Assembly: GCA_030018135.1 (NCBI GenBank)
Contig: JASEGJ010000001.1
Span: 1-64,000 of the forward strand
Reading direction: 5' to 3'
From: Candidatus Hodarchaeaceae archaeon
GTDB taxonomy: Archaea > Hadarchaeota > Hadarchaeia > Hadarchaeales > Hadarchaeaceae
Length of the DNA: 64,000 nt
Positions 23,731-33,930 of the stretch are shown piece by piece. The position numbers and the translations under genes were made by a program. How positions within the stretch are numbered: the stretch's first letter is position 1; each line of letters opens with the position of its first letter. The notes under the pieces are model-generated. The model was not told the origin of the DNA. It saw only the letters and a program-made list of their open reading frames with translations, and searched no databases.

Positions 23731-24774
23731 TTGATCCTCACCTTTGAACAGGAAAAAACGATCATAAGAGCGCTCCTGCGGAAACTCGGCGCATCCGAGA
23801 AGGAAGCCGACGCCACGGCCGAAGTTTTAGCAGAGGGGGACCTGCGCGGCCTGGGCTCCCACGGCATACTAAGGCTGCCCTACATTTTGCGCGGGTTGAA
23901 GCGGGGGACGATAGCAGCTCGCGCGAAAGTGAAAATCGTGCGGGAGACGCATGCCACCGCGCTCATCGACGGCGGGCACGGGCTGGGCCACTACGTCGCG
24001 ACGAGGGCGATGGGGCTCGCCGTCGAGAAGGCGAAAAAGCAAGGCATCGGGGCGGTGGGCGTGTTCAACTCGAACCACTTCGGGATCGCCGGTTATTACG
24101 CGGAGCTGGCCATGCGCGAAAACATGATAGGCGTGGTGACGACGACGACCGACGCGCTGGTGCACCCTTGGGGCGGAGTGGAGCCCCTGCTCGGCACAAA
24201 TGCCCTCGCCGTAGGCATACCATCCGAGCCGCCCGTGCTGCTCGATATGGCGATGAGCGTCGCGGCCCGCGGCAAGCTGGTCGACGCCATGAAGCGGGGC
24301 GAGCGGATACCCGAGGGCTGGGCGATAGACAGCGAGGGCAAGCCGACGACGGACCCAGCGGAGGGCCTGCGGGGGGCGCTGAGCCCATTCGGCGGCGCCA
24401 AGGGCTACGCGCTGGCGTTCGTGCTGGAGCTGCTCGCCGGGCCGCTCGTGCGCGCCGGCGTCGGGCGGGGGGTGAAGGGGACGCTCGAGCCGGTGGAGGA
24501 CTTCTGCACGAAGGGGGACTTCATGATCGCCGTCGACCCCACGGCGTTCGTCCCGCTCGAGGAGTTCGAGTCACGCGTTCAAGAGTTCATCGCCGAGATC
24601 AAGAAATCCAAGAAGGCGCCGGGCGTTTCGGAGATAATGATCCCCGGCGAGCCGGAACTCAAGGCGAGGGAGCGAGCGTTGCGGGATGGCATCGAAATCT
24701 CTGAGGAGGTCTGGGGAGAGCTGAGGCAGATCGCGCAGGAGTTGGGCGTCGACATCGAGAAAATCGCCGCATGA
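23731..24774 (+). CDS. L-sulfolactate/malate dehydrogenase-type oxidoreductase (Ldh2/ComC family)
   Basis: About 347 aa. The family's signatures are visible: GLGSHGILRLPYILRGLK, IGAVGVFNSNHFGIAGYYAE (NADH and substrate site His), HPWGGVEPLLGTNALAVGIP and LSPFGGAKGYALAFVLELL. Members reduce malate, ureidoglycolate or sulfopyruvate with NAD(P)H; in methanogens ComC makes sulfolactate for coenzyme M. The substrate cannot be assigned from sequence alone. Three TTG starts (23719, 23725, 23731) follow the TATA box ACCTTTATAG at 23691; the last leaves a normal N-terminus. Confidence 0.85.
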   Translation: MILTFEQEKTIIRALLRKLGASEKEADATAEVLAEGDLRGLGSHGILRLPYILRGLKRGTIAARAKVKIVRETHATALIDGGHGLGHYVATRAMGLAVEKAKKQGIGAVGVFNSNHFGIAGYYAELAMRENMIGVVTTTTDALVHPWGGVEPLLGTNALAVGIPSEPPVLLDMAMSVAARGKLVDAMKRGERIPEGWAIDSEGKPTTDPAEGLRGALSPFGGAKGYALAFVLELLAGPLVRAGVGRGVKGTLEPVEDFCTKGDFMIAVDPTAFVPLEEFESRVQEFIAEIKKSKKAPGVSEIMIPGEPELKARERALRDGIEISEEVWGELRQIAQELGVDIEKIAA

Positions 24775-24817
24775 GCGACATGCCGCGACGACCCAATCGT
24801 CGCCGTCGCCCACAAGT

Positions 24818-26149
24818 TCAAAGCTTGCGCAGGATGGCCTCCGCCGCGACGACCAGCGGCTCGATGCAATCGCTGACGGGCGGGGCGTAGCAGTACTCAA
24901 TTTGCGCGAGTTCCTCTACGGTCATGCCCTTCTTGATCGCGAGCGCGAGCAGGTTGATGCGCTCCGCCGTGCCCTCCGTGCTCAACACCTGCCCGCCGAT
25001 TATCCTGTGCTCGCTCGGCTCGACCAGGAGCTTTACCACGATGGGCTTAGCCCCGGGATAGTAGCGGGGCCTGTTCATTGCCCTTATTCTTCCGGTGATC
25101 GGATCGATGCCGGCCTCCCTGGCGCTGTGGGTAGTGGGCCCGGTGGATGCGACCTCCAAACCGTACGCACAGGTCACGACTGTGTTGAGCGTGCCCTCGA
25201 ATATGGCTTCGCCGCCGGCCGCATTTGTGCCGGCGACCTTGCCCATCCGTATGGCGGTCGTCGCGAGCTGGCTCAATATCGGGCGCTTCGTTATCAGGCA
25301 AAAGCTCTCGGCACAATCTCCCGCCGCGTAAACGTCGGCGGCGCTCGTGCGGAGATACTTGTCCACCCTGATCCCGCCGCTCTCGCCGAGCTCTATGCCC
25401 GCCTCCCTCGCGAGTTGGACCTCCGGCTTAACGCCAGTGGCGATTATCACCAAGTCGACCGGCAATTCCTGTCCTCCTGCAACGATCGAGCGTACCCGCT
25501 CATCGCCGCGGATCTCCTGTACCACCTGCCCGCAGAGGATATCGATGCCCTTCCCTCGCAGGAGCTTGGCCACTAAATCCGCCATGTCGGGATCCAGCAT
25601 GCCAGGTAGAACGGATGGCAGCGCCTCCACGATGGTAACGTCCAAACCCCTTTCCCTGAGCGCGGCAGCGGTTTCTATCCCTATCGGTCCAGCACCGATG
25701 ACCGCGGCTCGCTTTGCCCTCCTCAACGCCGAGATTATGGCTTGGCCGTCCTCGATCGTCTTGACTGAGTGGACGTTCCCCAGATCGATGCCGGGTATGG
25801 GCGGCTTGAAGGCATAGCTACCGGTCGCCAGCACAAGTGCATCGTACTCCAAGCTCTCGGGCCTTCGCGCCCGAATCGCTGAAACTTCGACCGTTCGATT
25901 GCGTACATCTAAAGCGATCGCCTCGGTCGCCGTGCGCACATCGACGTTCTCCAGCGGTGACGCTGGCTCGACCAACCTCCCGATATCAGGTACCTCGCCC
26001 CCGATCGCGAAGGGTATGCCGCAGGGGTGATAAACGGCGTAAGAGCGGCGCTCGATGACCGTTATCCTAGCCGTCCGATCGGTCTTGCGCGCCGCCGACG
26101 CAGCCGTCAACCCCGCTGATTCAAAGCCGATGATGACTACATGCCTCAA
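24818..26149 (-). CDS. CoA-disulfide reductase / NAD(P)H oxidase family flavoprotein
   Basis: 443 aa. The FAD-binding motif lies at the N-terminus, although its usual GxGxxG reads GFESAG. Redox Cys43 sits in VYHPCGIPFAIGG, matching the active-site Cys of CoA-disulfide reductases and NADH oxidases. The NAD motif is AAVIGAGPIGIETAAALRER (about 148-167), the second FAD motif VYAAGDCAESFC (about 272-283), and the C-terminal dimerisation domain is present. It probably handles CoA disulfide, oxygen or polysulfide. It lies 3 bp after pgk in the same operon. Confidence 0.88.
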   Translation of the reverse strand: MRHVVIIGFESAGLTAASAARKTDRTARITVIERRSYAVYHPCGIPFAIGGEVPDIGRLVEPASPLENVDVRTATEAIALDVRNRTVEVSAIRARRPESLEYDALVLATGSYAFKPPIPGIDLGNVHSVKTIEDGQAIISALRRAKRAAVIGAGPIGIETAAALRERGLDVTIVEALPSVLPGMLDPDMADLVAKLLRGKGIDILCGQVVQEIRGDERVRSIVAGGQELPVDLVIIATGVKPEVQLAREAGIELGESGGIRVDKYLRTSAADVYAAGDCAESFCLITKRPILSQLATTAIRMGKVAGTNAAGGEAIFEGTLNTVVTCAYGLEVASTGPTTHSAREAGIDPITGRIRAMNRPRYYPGAKPIVVKLLVEPSEHRIIGGQVLSTEGTAERINLLALAIKKGMTVEELAQIEYCYAPPVSDCIEPLVVAAEAILRKL

Positions 26150-26152
26150 GTT

Positions 26153-27394
26153 TTATCCCATATCCGACGATCTGGCCTTAGACTGGCGCTTGGCCCGCGT
26201 TAGCATCTCGACCACGGGCATCGATTTCCCCGAGAGGAAGCTCACGCACGCGCCCCCGCCCGTGCTGATGTGCCCAATTTTATCCGCCACGCCCGCCGCC
26301 TGGGCTGCGGCCACCAAATGTCCCCCGCCTATTATCGTGAACGCCCTAGAATCAGCCATAGCCCTCAGCAATCCCAACGTCCCCCTCGCGAACGCCGGAT
26401 TCTCGAACATCCCAAATGGACCGCCGGCGACTATGGTCCTTGCACCCGCCATTACCCTAGAGTACCCACCTATCGTCCGACTGCCCACATCGCATATCAG
26501 CAGTTCGGTGGGAAGTTGCTCCAAGGTTAGCTCCCTCGGCTCCCCGTGGTCGTCGACGACCAAATCCACGGGCATCTTTATCCTCTCGCCGTACATGGCT
26601 AGCAGTTCCCCGGCCTGCGCGATCTCCGACTTAAAGCCCCTCTCGAGTAACAAGTTTAGGTTGGGTTTGCCTATATCCCGCCCCGCAGCCGCGAGAAAGA
26701 CCTGCCCAACCAAGCCTCCGGTGAGCAACTCATCGACCGCCCCGTTGTCGAACGCGTTCTCGATTATCCTGAGCGCGGTCTCGACCTTTGCGCCGCCCAT
26801 CGCATAGATGCAGGGTCGCTCCGGCTTGAGCGCCCTGCTCAGCCCCTTGATCTCGCGTTCCATCAAGCGCCCCGCGAAGGTGGGCAGCACGGCGGCGAAG
26901 CCAACCAACGACGGTTGGGAGCGATGTGCGGCTGCGAAGGCATCATTGACATACACATCGACCAGTCCAGCCAAGGTGCGGACGAGGTGAGTTTTAGCAA
27001 GCTCATCCGCCGGGCGGCTGAGGACCTCTTCGGCGCAGAAGCGTACGTTCTCCAGCAGAAGTATCTCGCCGGGTTTTAGGGCTTTTATGGCCTGACGGGC
27101 CGATGGCCCGAAGACATCCGCGATGTACTTGACCTCTTGCCCGATGACGTTTCTCAGCTTTTCGGCATGTTTTTCGAGCGTCGTGAAATCCTCGTTGCCC
27201 GGGCGCCCCTGATGGGCCAGCACGACGACCCTAGCTCCCATTTGCGAGAGTTCCTTCAGCGTGGGAACGCACTCGCGAATTCTGTTATCGCCGAGGATCT
27301 CCCCGGTCTTGGGATCGAGAGGCGAGTTGATGTCCACCCGCACCAGGACTGTCTTGCCCAGGACATCGGCGTCATCCAGCGTCGGAAATTCCAA
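26153..27394 (-). CDS. pgk: Phosphoglycerate kinase
   Basis: 413 aa, normal length. N-terminal substrate residues are seen in VLVRVDINSPLDPKTGE and VLAHQGRPGNEDF, a basic-patch His/Arg in AAHRSQPSLVGFA, and the ATP-site glycine loops AGGPFGMFENP and IIGGGHLVAAAQAAG. It interconverts 1,3-bisphosphoglycerate and 3-phosphoglycerate. The gene follows gap by 10 bp, so the lower glycolytic/gluconeogenic pair is co-transcribed, and it also connects to RuBisCO-derived 3-phosphoglycerate. Confidence 0.96.
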   Translation of the reverse strand: MEFPTLDDADVLGKTVLVRVDINSPLDPKTGEILGDNRIRECVPTLKELSQMGARVVVLAHQGRPGNEDFTTLEKHAEKLRNVIGQEVKYIADVFGPSARQAIKALKPGEILLLENVRFCAEEVLSRPADELAKTHLVRTLAGLVDVYVNDAFAAAHRSQPSLVGFAAVLPTFAGRLMEREIKGLSRALKPERPCIYAMGGAKVETALRIIENAFDNGAVDELLTGGLVGQVFLAAAGRDIGKPNLNLLLERGFKSEIAQAGELLAMYGERIKMPVDLVVDDHGEPRELTLEQLPTELLICDVGSRTIGGYSRVMAGARTIVAGGPFGMFENPAFARGTLGLLRAMADSRAFTIIGGGHLVAAAQAAGVADKIGHISTGGGACVSFLSGKSMPVVEMLTRAKRQSKARSSDMG

Positions 27395-27404
27395 CCCCTA
27401 CACC

Positions 27405-28427
27405 TCATTTGACTATGCCTAGGGCCTCGTTGGTCTTACGTATCGATCGCATCGCGTCCCGCTCGAGTTCTGTTGCGGCCCGGATCGCGTCGATGTTTTC
27501 AGGCACGACTATCGCCTCGTTATGCACCTGATATACGAGGTAGAACTCATCTTCCTTAACGGAGGCGATGTCCTGCCAAACCGCGACCTCCCACAGATCA
27601 GCCCTAGGCCTGCCCAGGTCTCGCATGAGCTCGATGACGCTATTCAGCCCCTGAAGTCCATCGGCTGCGCGGATGAGCAGGATCCTCGGGGCCTCCGCCA
27701 GGGTCTTTATGACCGTCTCGATCTTGGCCTGTTTTTTCAGCTCGACCACCGCGAAGTGTATGTGGCTTAAGTTGTACGGGCCCTTGGCCGCCATCGTGAC
27801 GATGTCCAGCTCGGGCATAACGGTTTGGACGTCCGGGCCCTGATGGCTGGGCACGTGCGTCTCGGGCACCACGGTGTTGATTATCCCCCCCTTGTGGCTC
27901 TCCCAGGGATCGACGGCGCGTCTCAGCAACACGGCCCGCGCCCTCTCGATGCCGTGCGCACGGTGAATCGCACCCAGTACGCGGCAGAGGCCGGTGGTGT
28001 TGCACGAGACCACGCGCAAGAAGTCCTTGCCCAGCGCCTCGCGGTAGTTGCACTGCGCCACAAACGAGGCCTCGACGAGTTCATGTTTTTCCCCGCCCTG
28101 AAAAATCGCCTTCACGCCCGCCTTTTCGTAGAGGGCTTTGTTCTTCGCGCCGATCCCGGCAGGGGTGCAGTCCACCACGACATCGACCTTCTCGAGCAGG
28201 TCGTCCAATGTTCCAGCAACTTCGACGCCGCCCTCGCGCATTTCATCGGCGGCTTCCCCCAGCGAAGCGTAAATCGGATACCCCTTCTTTGCCGCGACTT
28301 GGATGCGATAATCGGCTACGACATCGGAGACGCCGACCAATTTCATATCCTTTTGAAGCGCGACGGCATCCGAAACCCTTTTGCCGATAACCCCATAGCC
28401 ATTGACCCCAACCCTCACCCTTGCCAA
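27405..28427 (-). CDS. gap: Type II glyceraldehyde-3-phosphate dehydrogenase
   Basis: 340 aa archaeal-type GAPDH. The Rossmann start VRVGVNGYGVIGKRVSDAV is followed by the catalytic Cys in SCNTTGLCR (about 140) and the archaeal phosphate-site segment AVDPWESHKGGIINTVVPET. It is the phosphorylating enzyme, used mostly in the gluconeogenic direction in archaea. It is first of the gap-pgk-CoADR operon and divergent from the riboflavin operon. Confidence 0.96.
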   Translation of the reverse strand: MARVRVGVNGYGVIGKRVSDAVALQKDMKLVGVSDVVADYRIQVAAKKGYPIYASLGEAADEMREGGVEVAGTLDDLLEKVDVVVDCTPAGIGAKNKALYEKAGVKAIFQGGEKHELVEASFVAQCNYREALGKDFLRVVSCNTTGLCRVLGAIHRAHGIERARAVLLRRAVDPWESHKGGIINTVVPETHVPSHQGPDVQTVMPELDIVTMAAKGPYNLSHIHFAVVELKKQAKIETVIKTLAEAPRILLIRAADGLQGLNSVIELMRDLGRPRADLWEVAVWQDIASVKEDEFYLVYQVHNEAIVVPENIDAIRAATELERDAMRSIRKTNEALGIVK

Positions 28428-28521
28428 AATCTCACCCAGTTTCCCACGTTAGTAAAAGTTCGGCTCGTATAAAACTTTATCGCGGATTCTGCGGTCCAAA
28501 AATGACCGAAAGGCTTAATTA

Positions 28522-28533
28522 TTCAAAATTGAA
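28522..28533. promoter_or_regulatory. Candidate operator for the riboflavin regulator
   Basis: TTCAA AA TTGAA, a 5-2-5 palindrome inside the AT-rich promoter gap about 30 bp before the regulator/kinase gene. HTH-fused riboflavin kinases (RbkR) of archaea bind palindromes upstream of riboflavin operons. Matching to a published RbkR motif was not possible here. Confidence 0.4.
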
Positions 28534-28562
28534 AATTAATCGATCTTGAATAGGGTGAGAGA

Positions 28563-29212
28563 GTGCGAGATTTGCCGGTCCTCCTAGAGCTCGTTCGCGC
28601 TGGGGCGCACTTGGCACCGCGCCGACTCACCACCAAGGAGTTGGCCCGCAGACTAGGAATGTCCCAACCAACTGCGGCGCGCAGGTTGGCGGATCTTCAA
28701 GAGCGAGGCTTGATCGCCCGCAGGCTTGGACCGAGGGATCGAAACATAAGTCTGACACCGACGGGCTTGGCAACCTTGCGCTCGTTGCACTTAGAACTGA
28801 GTGCGGCCTTGGGTGAGAAGCCCCGTGCGATGGAGCTGGTGGGACAGGTTGTCTCAGGCCTCGGCGAGGGAAGCTACTACGTGAGCCAAGAGGGGTATCG
28901 GCGGCAGTTCAAACGCGAACTCGGGTTCGAGCCCTACCCCGGGACGCTCGACATCAGGCTTGACAAAACTTCGCTCGGACTCCGGGCGACGCTCTCGGAG
29001 CTGCCCGGCAAGCGCATCGAGGGCTTCAAGGTGCCCGAGCGCACCTTCGGACCAGTTGTGTGCTTCCCGGCCATCCTGCGCGGAACTCGGGTTGCAGTGA
29101 TCCTGCCGTCTCGCAGCCATCATACCGACGTGATCGAACTCATAGCCCCCAAAAACCTGCGCAGGAGTCTAAGGCTCGCGGACGGGGACGCCGTGAAGGT
29201 CGAGGTGAGAAT

Positions 29213-29216
<4 letters not shown>
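28563..29216 (+). CDS. rbkR: RbkR: winged-helix regulator fused to CTP-dependent riboflavin kinase
   Basis: 217 aa. Residues about 8-80 form a winged helix (LTTKELARRLGMSQPTAARR, LADLQERGLIARRL). From about 92 the archaeal riboflavin kinase domain begins: GQVVSGLGEGSYYVSQEGY, FEPYPGTLDIRLDK (substrate/CTP site) and FPAILRGTRVAVILPSRSHH. It makes FMN from riboflavin using CTP and, in this fused form, is known to regulate riboflavin genes. Its stop overlaps the TTG of ribB. Confidence 0.92.
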
Positions 29217-30362
<1,146 letters not shown>

Positions 30363-30366
30363 GTAA

Positions 30367-30780
30367 TTGGTCAAGTTAGGAATCGTGGCGTCAGAATTTA
30401 ACTGGGATATCTGCGGACCGATGCTAGAGTTCGCGAGGCGACATGCGGCTTTCTTGGAGGCGGAGGTCGTTGCGGAGGTGCTTGTTTCGGGCGTTTTCGA
30501 GATCCCGTTGGCGGCCAAGAAGCTCGCGGAGAGGCAGGACATCGATGCCGTGGTCACCCTCGGAGCGGTGATAGAGGGCGAAACCGCACACGACGAGGTG
30601 GTGATGCAGCACGCCGCGAGAAAGCTGATCGACCTAGCGGTGCAGTACGGCAAACCCGTCGCGCTCGGCATCTCGGGCCCGGGGATGACCCGAGTGCAGG
30701 GCCTAGAGAGGGTGAACGAGTACGCGAGGCGGGCGGTGGAAGCGGCCGTCAAAACGGCGAGGAGCTTACAGAAGGTGTGA
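30367..30780 (+). CDS. ribH: 6,7-dimethyl-8-ribityllumazine synthase
   Basis: 137 aa. Substrate-site segments are VASEFNWDICGPMLEFA, LVSGVFEIPLAAKKLAE, VTLGAVIEGETAHDEVVMQH (catalytic His) and PVALGISGPGMTRVQG. The start is TTG 30367 with AAGGAGGTGAGTAA before it, a strong ribosome binding site. It overlaps arfB by 4 bp (GTGA). Confidence 0.95.
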   Translation: MVKLGIVASEFNWDICGPMLEFARRHAAFLEAEVVAEVLVSGVFEIPLAAKKLAERQDIDAVVTLGAVIEGETAHDEVVMQHAARKLIDLAVQYGKPVALGISGPGMTRVQGLERVNEYARRAVEAAVKTARSLQKV

Positions 30781-31451
30781 GCTTGAACCCTAAAGTCGGC
30801 GTCTTGGCGCTCGGGTCGCACGAGGAGAGGCACGGCGCGGCCCTGCCGCCCGATACAGACGCCAAGCTCGCATCGCACGTCGCGCTCGAGGCCGCCAAAC
30901 GGGCCGGCGCGAAGTTCCTGGGCGTACTTCACTCGTCCTACGAGCTGCCGGACGTCGACACCGGTCGCCACCAGACGCTCGAGCAACTCCTCGATGAGCT
31001 CAGGGCAAGGCTGCTCTCGGCCAAGCAGGTGCTGGGCATTTGTGCGGTCGTCTTGGTCAACGGTCACGGGGGCAATGAACCGTTGCGGGAGCGCCTGCAG
31101 GCGCTCGAGCGAGATCTCGACATGCACGTCGCGTTCAACAACGCCATAGTTGAATTCGAGGGGCCTCACGCCGCCACCGGCGAGCTCAGCATGGGGGCTG
31201 CGATAGGCATCTGCGATGGCTCGAGGCTCGCGGAACACCTGAACTTCAGCAGCCACCCGGAAGTCGGGTTCGTCGGGCTAGAGGGCGCACGGAGGCGCTA
31301 TGCATGGGCAGAGCGACATGCGCAGGAGGTGAGCAGGCAAGGTGTTCGGGTGGACAAGTCCTTGGGCGTCGAACTCGTCGAGCGAGCGGTGTCGGATGTG
31401 ATCGAGGACATCCGCAAACTTTCGAATTTTTTGGGCGAGAGAGATTTTTGA
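30777..31451 (+). CDS. arfB: ArfB, FAPy deformylase of the archaeal riboflavin/F420 pathway
   Basis: 224 aa creatininase-fold amidohydrolase. Metal ligands are seen in LALGSHEERHGAALPPDTDA (Glu, His, Asp) and VVLVNGHGGNEPLRERL. ArfB removes formate from the product of archaeal GTP cyclohydrolase III, feeding riboflavin and F420 synthesis. It is the last gene of the rbkR-ribB-ribC-ribH-arfB operon, and its stop lies within a perfect palindrome at 31444-31467. GTG 30777 overlaps the ribH stop; TTG 30783 is possible. Confidence 0.9.
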   Translation: MSLNPKVGVLALGSHEERHGAALPPDTDAKLASHVALEAAKRAGAKFLGVLHSSYELPDVDTGRHQTLEQLLDELRARLLSAKQVLGICAVVLVNGHGGNEPLRERLQALERDLDMHVAFNNAIVEFEGPHAATGELSMGAAIGICDGSRLAEHLNFSSHPEVGFVGLEGARRRYAWAERHAQEVSRQGVRVDKSLGVELVERAVSDVIEDIRKLSNFLGERDF

Positions 31452-31467
31452 TACAAGTGTATCAAAA
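31444..31467. terminator. 10-4-10 palindrome over the arfB stop codon
   Basis: TTTTTGATAC AAGT GTATCAAAAA, perfect. It contains the TGA stop of arfB and ends the riboflavin operon; with the T/A runs it could act as a bidirectional terminator towards the convergent ids gene. It may instead be a protein-binding site. Confidence 0.5.
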
Positions 31468-31524
31468 ATAATAAGCCTTCGCCGACGGTTTTCTGCTTAT
31501 TTGCTAATCGCCCTAGAGAGACGA

Positions 31525-31590
31525 TGTCTGAGGTAAGACAAGATGTCTTAGTTAAGACACCAATTTTAGCGCGCGTCTTAGGTAAGACAT
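31525..31590. repeat. Exact 66-bp copy of part of the palindrome array
   Basis: Identical base for base to 21481-21546. It holds three of the 16-bp palindromes (31525-31540, 31544-31559, 31574-31589) with the same 3-bp and 14-bp spacers; flanking bases differ at once on both sides. It lies between the convergent 3' ends of arfB and ids, with no Cas2-like gene here. Confidence 0.92.
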
Positions 31591-31605
31591 CCGCCAATTT
31601 AAATG

Positions 31606-32604
31606 CTAAAATTCTCTTTTGATGGTAAAGTCTGCAAGCTCGAGCAACAGTCGCCTCGCCCTAGAGTCGGACAACGCCTTCAATTTCGACTTCGCGGAAG
31701 CCACCAATTCTCTGGCCTTATCTGCGGCATAGCCTATCGTTCCCGTGCGCTTTAGTACCTCGATTGCGGCCACGATCTCTGCTTCAGACGCCCGCTTGTT
31801 GCCGAGCGAGCGCAATAGGATTGCCCGATCCTTCGGTGCCGCCGCCTCAAGCGCGCGGACCACCATGAGCGTGCGCTTGCCCTCGCGGATATCGTTGCCT
31901 ATCGGCTTGCCGAACTTTTCCCGCTCACCGACGATGCCCAGCATATCATCTTGGATTTGAAACGCGATACCTACGAGCCTGCCGTATTCCGCGAGCGCCT
32001 TCACCTGCCTCGGCTTGCCATTGCCGAGCAAGGCCCCAACCCTCGCAGAGGCTTCCATGAGCGCGCCAGTCTTGCTGCTCACCATCTTTAGGTATTCCGT
32101 CTCGCTGACGTCATCGCGCCCCCCAAAAAGCATGTCCAGCGCCTGCCCCTGACATATCTCGAAGCTCGCCCTGCTCACCGTCTCGAAAAGCTCGACGACC
32201 CTGTCGCTCGGTAGATCTAGCCGCTTGGCATTCGCGGCCACCGCCTCGAACACCTTGGCAAAAAGTGCGTCACCGGCAATGATCGCGACGGGCTCCCCCC
32301 AGATCGTGTGCACTGTCTTGACGTTGCGTCGAAATTCATCCCTATCCATGATATCATCGTGGATGAGCGTGAAGTTGTGCAACAGCTCAAGTGCAGCGGC
32401 GGCCTCCATCGCATCTTCTACCCTGCCGCCAACCGCCTCGCACGAGAGCAGTGCTAGACAGGGGCGCAGTCTCTTGCCGCCGGCCTCCAGCAAGTGCCTC
32501 GATGCCCTCGCTAGGACCTCTGGCTCAGCGTCGCGCGGGAACCACTCATCGATCTCCTTTTCAACTTTTCTGGTCATCCCCTGCAGGTATTTCATCAATT
32601 CCAT
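31606..32604 (-). CDS. idsA: Geranylgeranyl/polyprenyl diphosphate synthase
   Basis: 332 aa. The first aspartate-rich motif is LIHDDIMDRDEFRRNVKTVH and the second is FQIQDDMLGIVG, both binding Mg-pyrophosphate; GGKRLRPCLALLSCEAVGG is the N-terminal Lys/Arg site. It builds C15-C20 prenyl chains for archaeal ether lipids. The product length cannot be read reliably from the residues before the first motif. It is the last gene of the eno-rps2-memo-ipk-fni-rnj-ids cluster and abuts rnj. Confidence 0.94.
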   Translation of the reverse strand: MELMKYLQGMTRKVEKEIDEWFPRDAEPEVLARASRHLLEAGGKRLRPCLALLSCEAVGGRVEDAMEAAAALELLHNFTLIHDDIMDRDEFRRNVKTVHTIWGEPVAIIAGDALFAKVFEAVAANAKRLDLPSDRVVELFETVSRASFEICQGQALDMLFGGRDDVSETEYLKMVSSKTGALMEASARVGALLGNGKPRQVKALAEYGRLVGIAFQIQDDMLGIVGEREKFGKPIGNDIREGKRTLMVVRALEAAAPKDRAILLRSLGNKRASEAEIVAAIEVLKRTGTIGYAADKARELVASAKSKLKALSDSRARRLLLELADFTIKREF

Positions 32605-33930
32605 TTAGCCACTCAACCTTAGACACTCGCCGTTCTGCAAAATGTGCAACTGCCTATCGGAGAATCCCAACTCACGCCCGACCCCTGCCATTATTTTCAG
32701 TTTATCCAATGTGCAATGGCACGGCACCAAGTGCTCGGGGTTTATCATCTCTATGAACTCAACGACATCGCGCTTGCCGGCGTGGCCGGAGACGTGGATG
32801 TCTTTACGGACGCGCGCGCCCTGAGCGCGCAACTTGGTCTCGAGCAACTCCCTATTGGATTCGTTTATTGGGTTCGGAATCGTGCTAGCGGAGAAGATCA
32901 CCTCATCACCGCTCCTAATCTTGAGCGGGAGTTCCCCATCCGCTATTCGGGTCAGCAAGGAGGTCGGCTCCCCCTGATGGCCCGTGACCAAAAGCACATA
33001 ATCGTCCCTAGAGCCATCTATCTCCCGCAAGAGGTTATGCACGGCGTTCGGGCGCCCGTGGATGTGCAACTCGGGCGGAAAATCCACCAAGCCGAGTTTG
33101 GAGGCGATCTTGCAATAAGTGTGCAACGACCGCCCCAATAAAACCGGTGTGCGCCCGATATCAAAGGAAATGTCGACGATTGACTTAATGCGAGTGATGT
33201 GCGAGGAGAAAGTCGTCGCAAAAATTGCGCCGCTATTTGAAGTTGCCTCCGTCATGACCTCCCTCAGCATGTCCCTCGCGTGCGCCTCAGAGGGCGTCGG
33301 CCCAGGCTCGTCCACCCTGACCGCCCCCACCAAGGCTGCGCACAATCCGTCCTTGGCCAACCTTTTTAAGCGGTCGTAGTCGGTGGTATAGCCGAGCAGG
33401 GGCTCATCGTCAAACTTGAAGTCGCTCGCGCAGAGCACCGAACTGTCCGAACCCTGAACCAGCACCAAAGCCGTCTGCAGGATGCTGTGCGTCGCGCCTA
33501 TGAACTCCAATCTAATATCACCAACATCGATGGCATCGCCCGGCATCGCTGTCTTAAACTCGTTCCCGACCTCAAACGTGCGTTCCTCGCGTACTATCTG
33601 CTTTGCGAGCTCTACGGTGAAGGGCGTGCCGTAAATCGGCGCATCGTACGCATGCGCCAGCTTGCCTACCGCGCCTATGTGATCGAGGTGTCCATGGGAG
33701 AGGACAATCGCCAAAACCTCGCGGTCAAGTATGAGCGTGTCATTCGGTATGCAATTCATGTTAATCAGTTCCCTCCTGCCCATTCCGCTGATATCGATGT
33801 CCTCAAATCCGAGGATGCTATCGAGCCTGATCCCCATATCGACCAAGACGTATTCGCCATCGAACCCAATCGCGGTCATGTTCTTGCCCACCTCACCGAG
33901 GCCGCCCAACGGGAGAATTTCAACCGTCAT
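32605..33930 (-). CDS. rnj: Ribonuclease J (archaeal beta-CASP exonuclease)
   Basis: 441 aa from ATG 33930 (GGAGGGGC six bases upstream). Metallo-beta-lactamase motifs are [27 protein letters not shown] and FIGATHSI, with the metal Asp in [11 protein letters not shown]; beta-CASP motifs are [22 protein letters not shown] and [10 protein letters not shown]. It degrades RNA 5'-3'. Archaeal genomes often keep it between the isoprenoid genes fni and idsA, as here. Confidence 0.94.
   Translation of the reverse strand: MTVEILPLGGLGEVGKNMTAIGFDGEYVLVDMGIRLDSILGFEDIDISGMGRRELINMNCIPNDTLILDREVLAIVLSHGHLDHIGAVGKLAHAYDAPIYGTPFTVELAKQIVREERTFEVGNEFKTAMPGDAIDVGDIRLEFIGATHSILQTALVLVQGSDSSVLCASDFKFDDEPLLGYTTDYDRLKRLAKDGLCAALVGAVRVDEPGPTPSEAHARDMLREVMTEATSNSGAIFATTFSSHITRIKSIVDISFDIGRTPVLLGRSLHTYCKIASKLGLVDFPPELHIHGRPNAVHNLLREIDGSRDDYVLLVTGHQGEPTSLLTRIADGELPLKIRSGDEVIFSASTIPNPINESNRELLETKLRAQGARVRKDIHVSGHAGKRDVVEFIEMINPEHLVPCHCTLDKLKIMAGVGRELGFSDRQLHILQNGECLRLSG

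Noticed and set aside
27430-27445. Further copy of the palindrome (GTCTTACGTATCG)
   Set aside because: Only one arm matches, it is not palindromic and it lies inside the gap coding sequence.
31444-31467. Member of the TGTCTTA palindrome family
   Set aside because: It is a palindrome of unrelated sequence; treated as a separate terminator-like or operator-like site.
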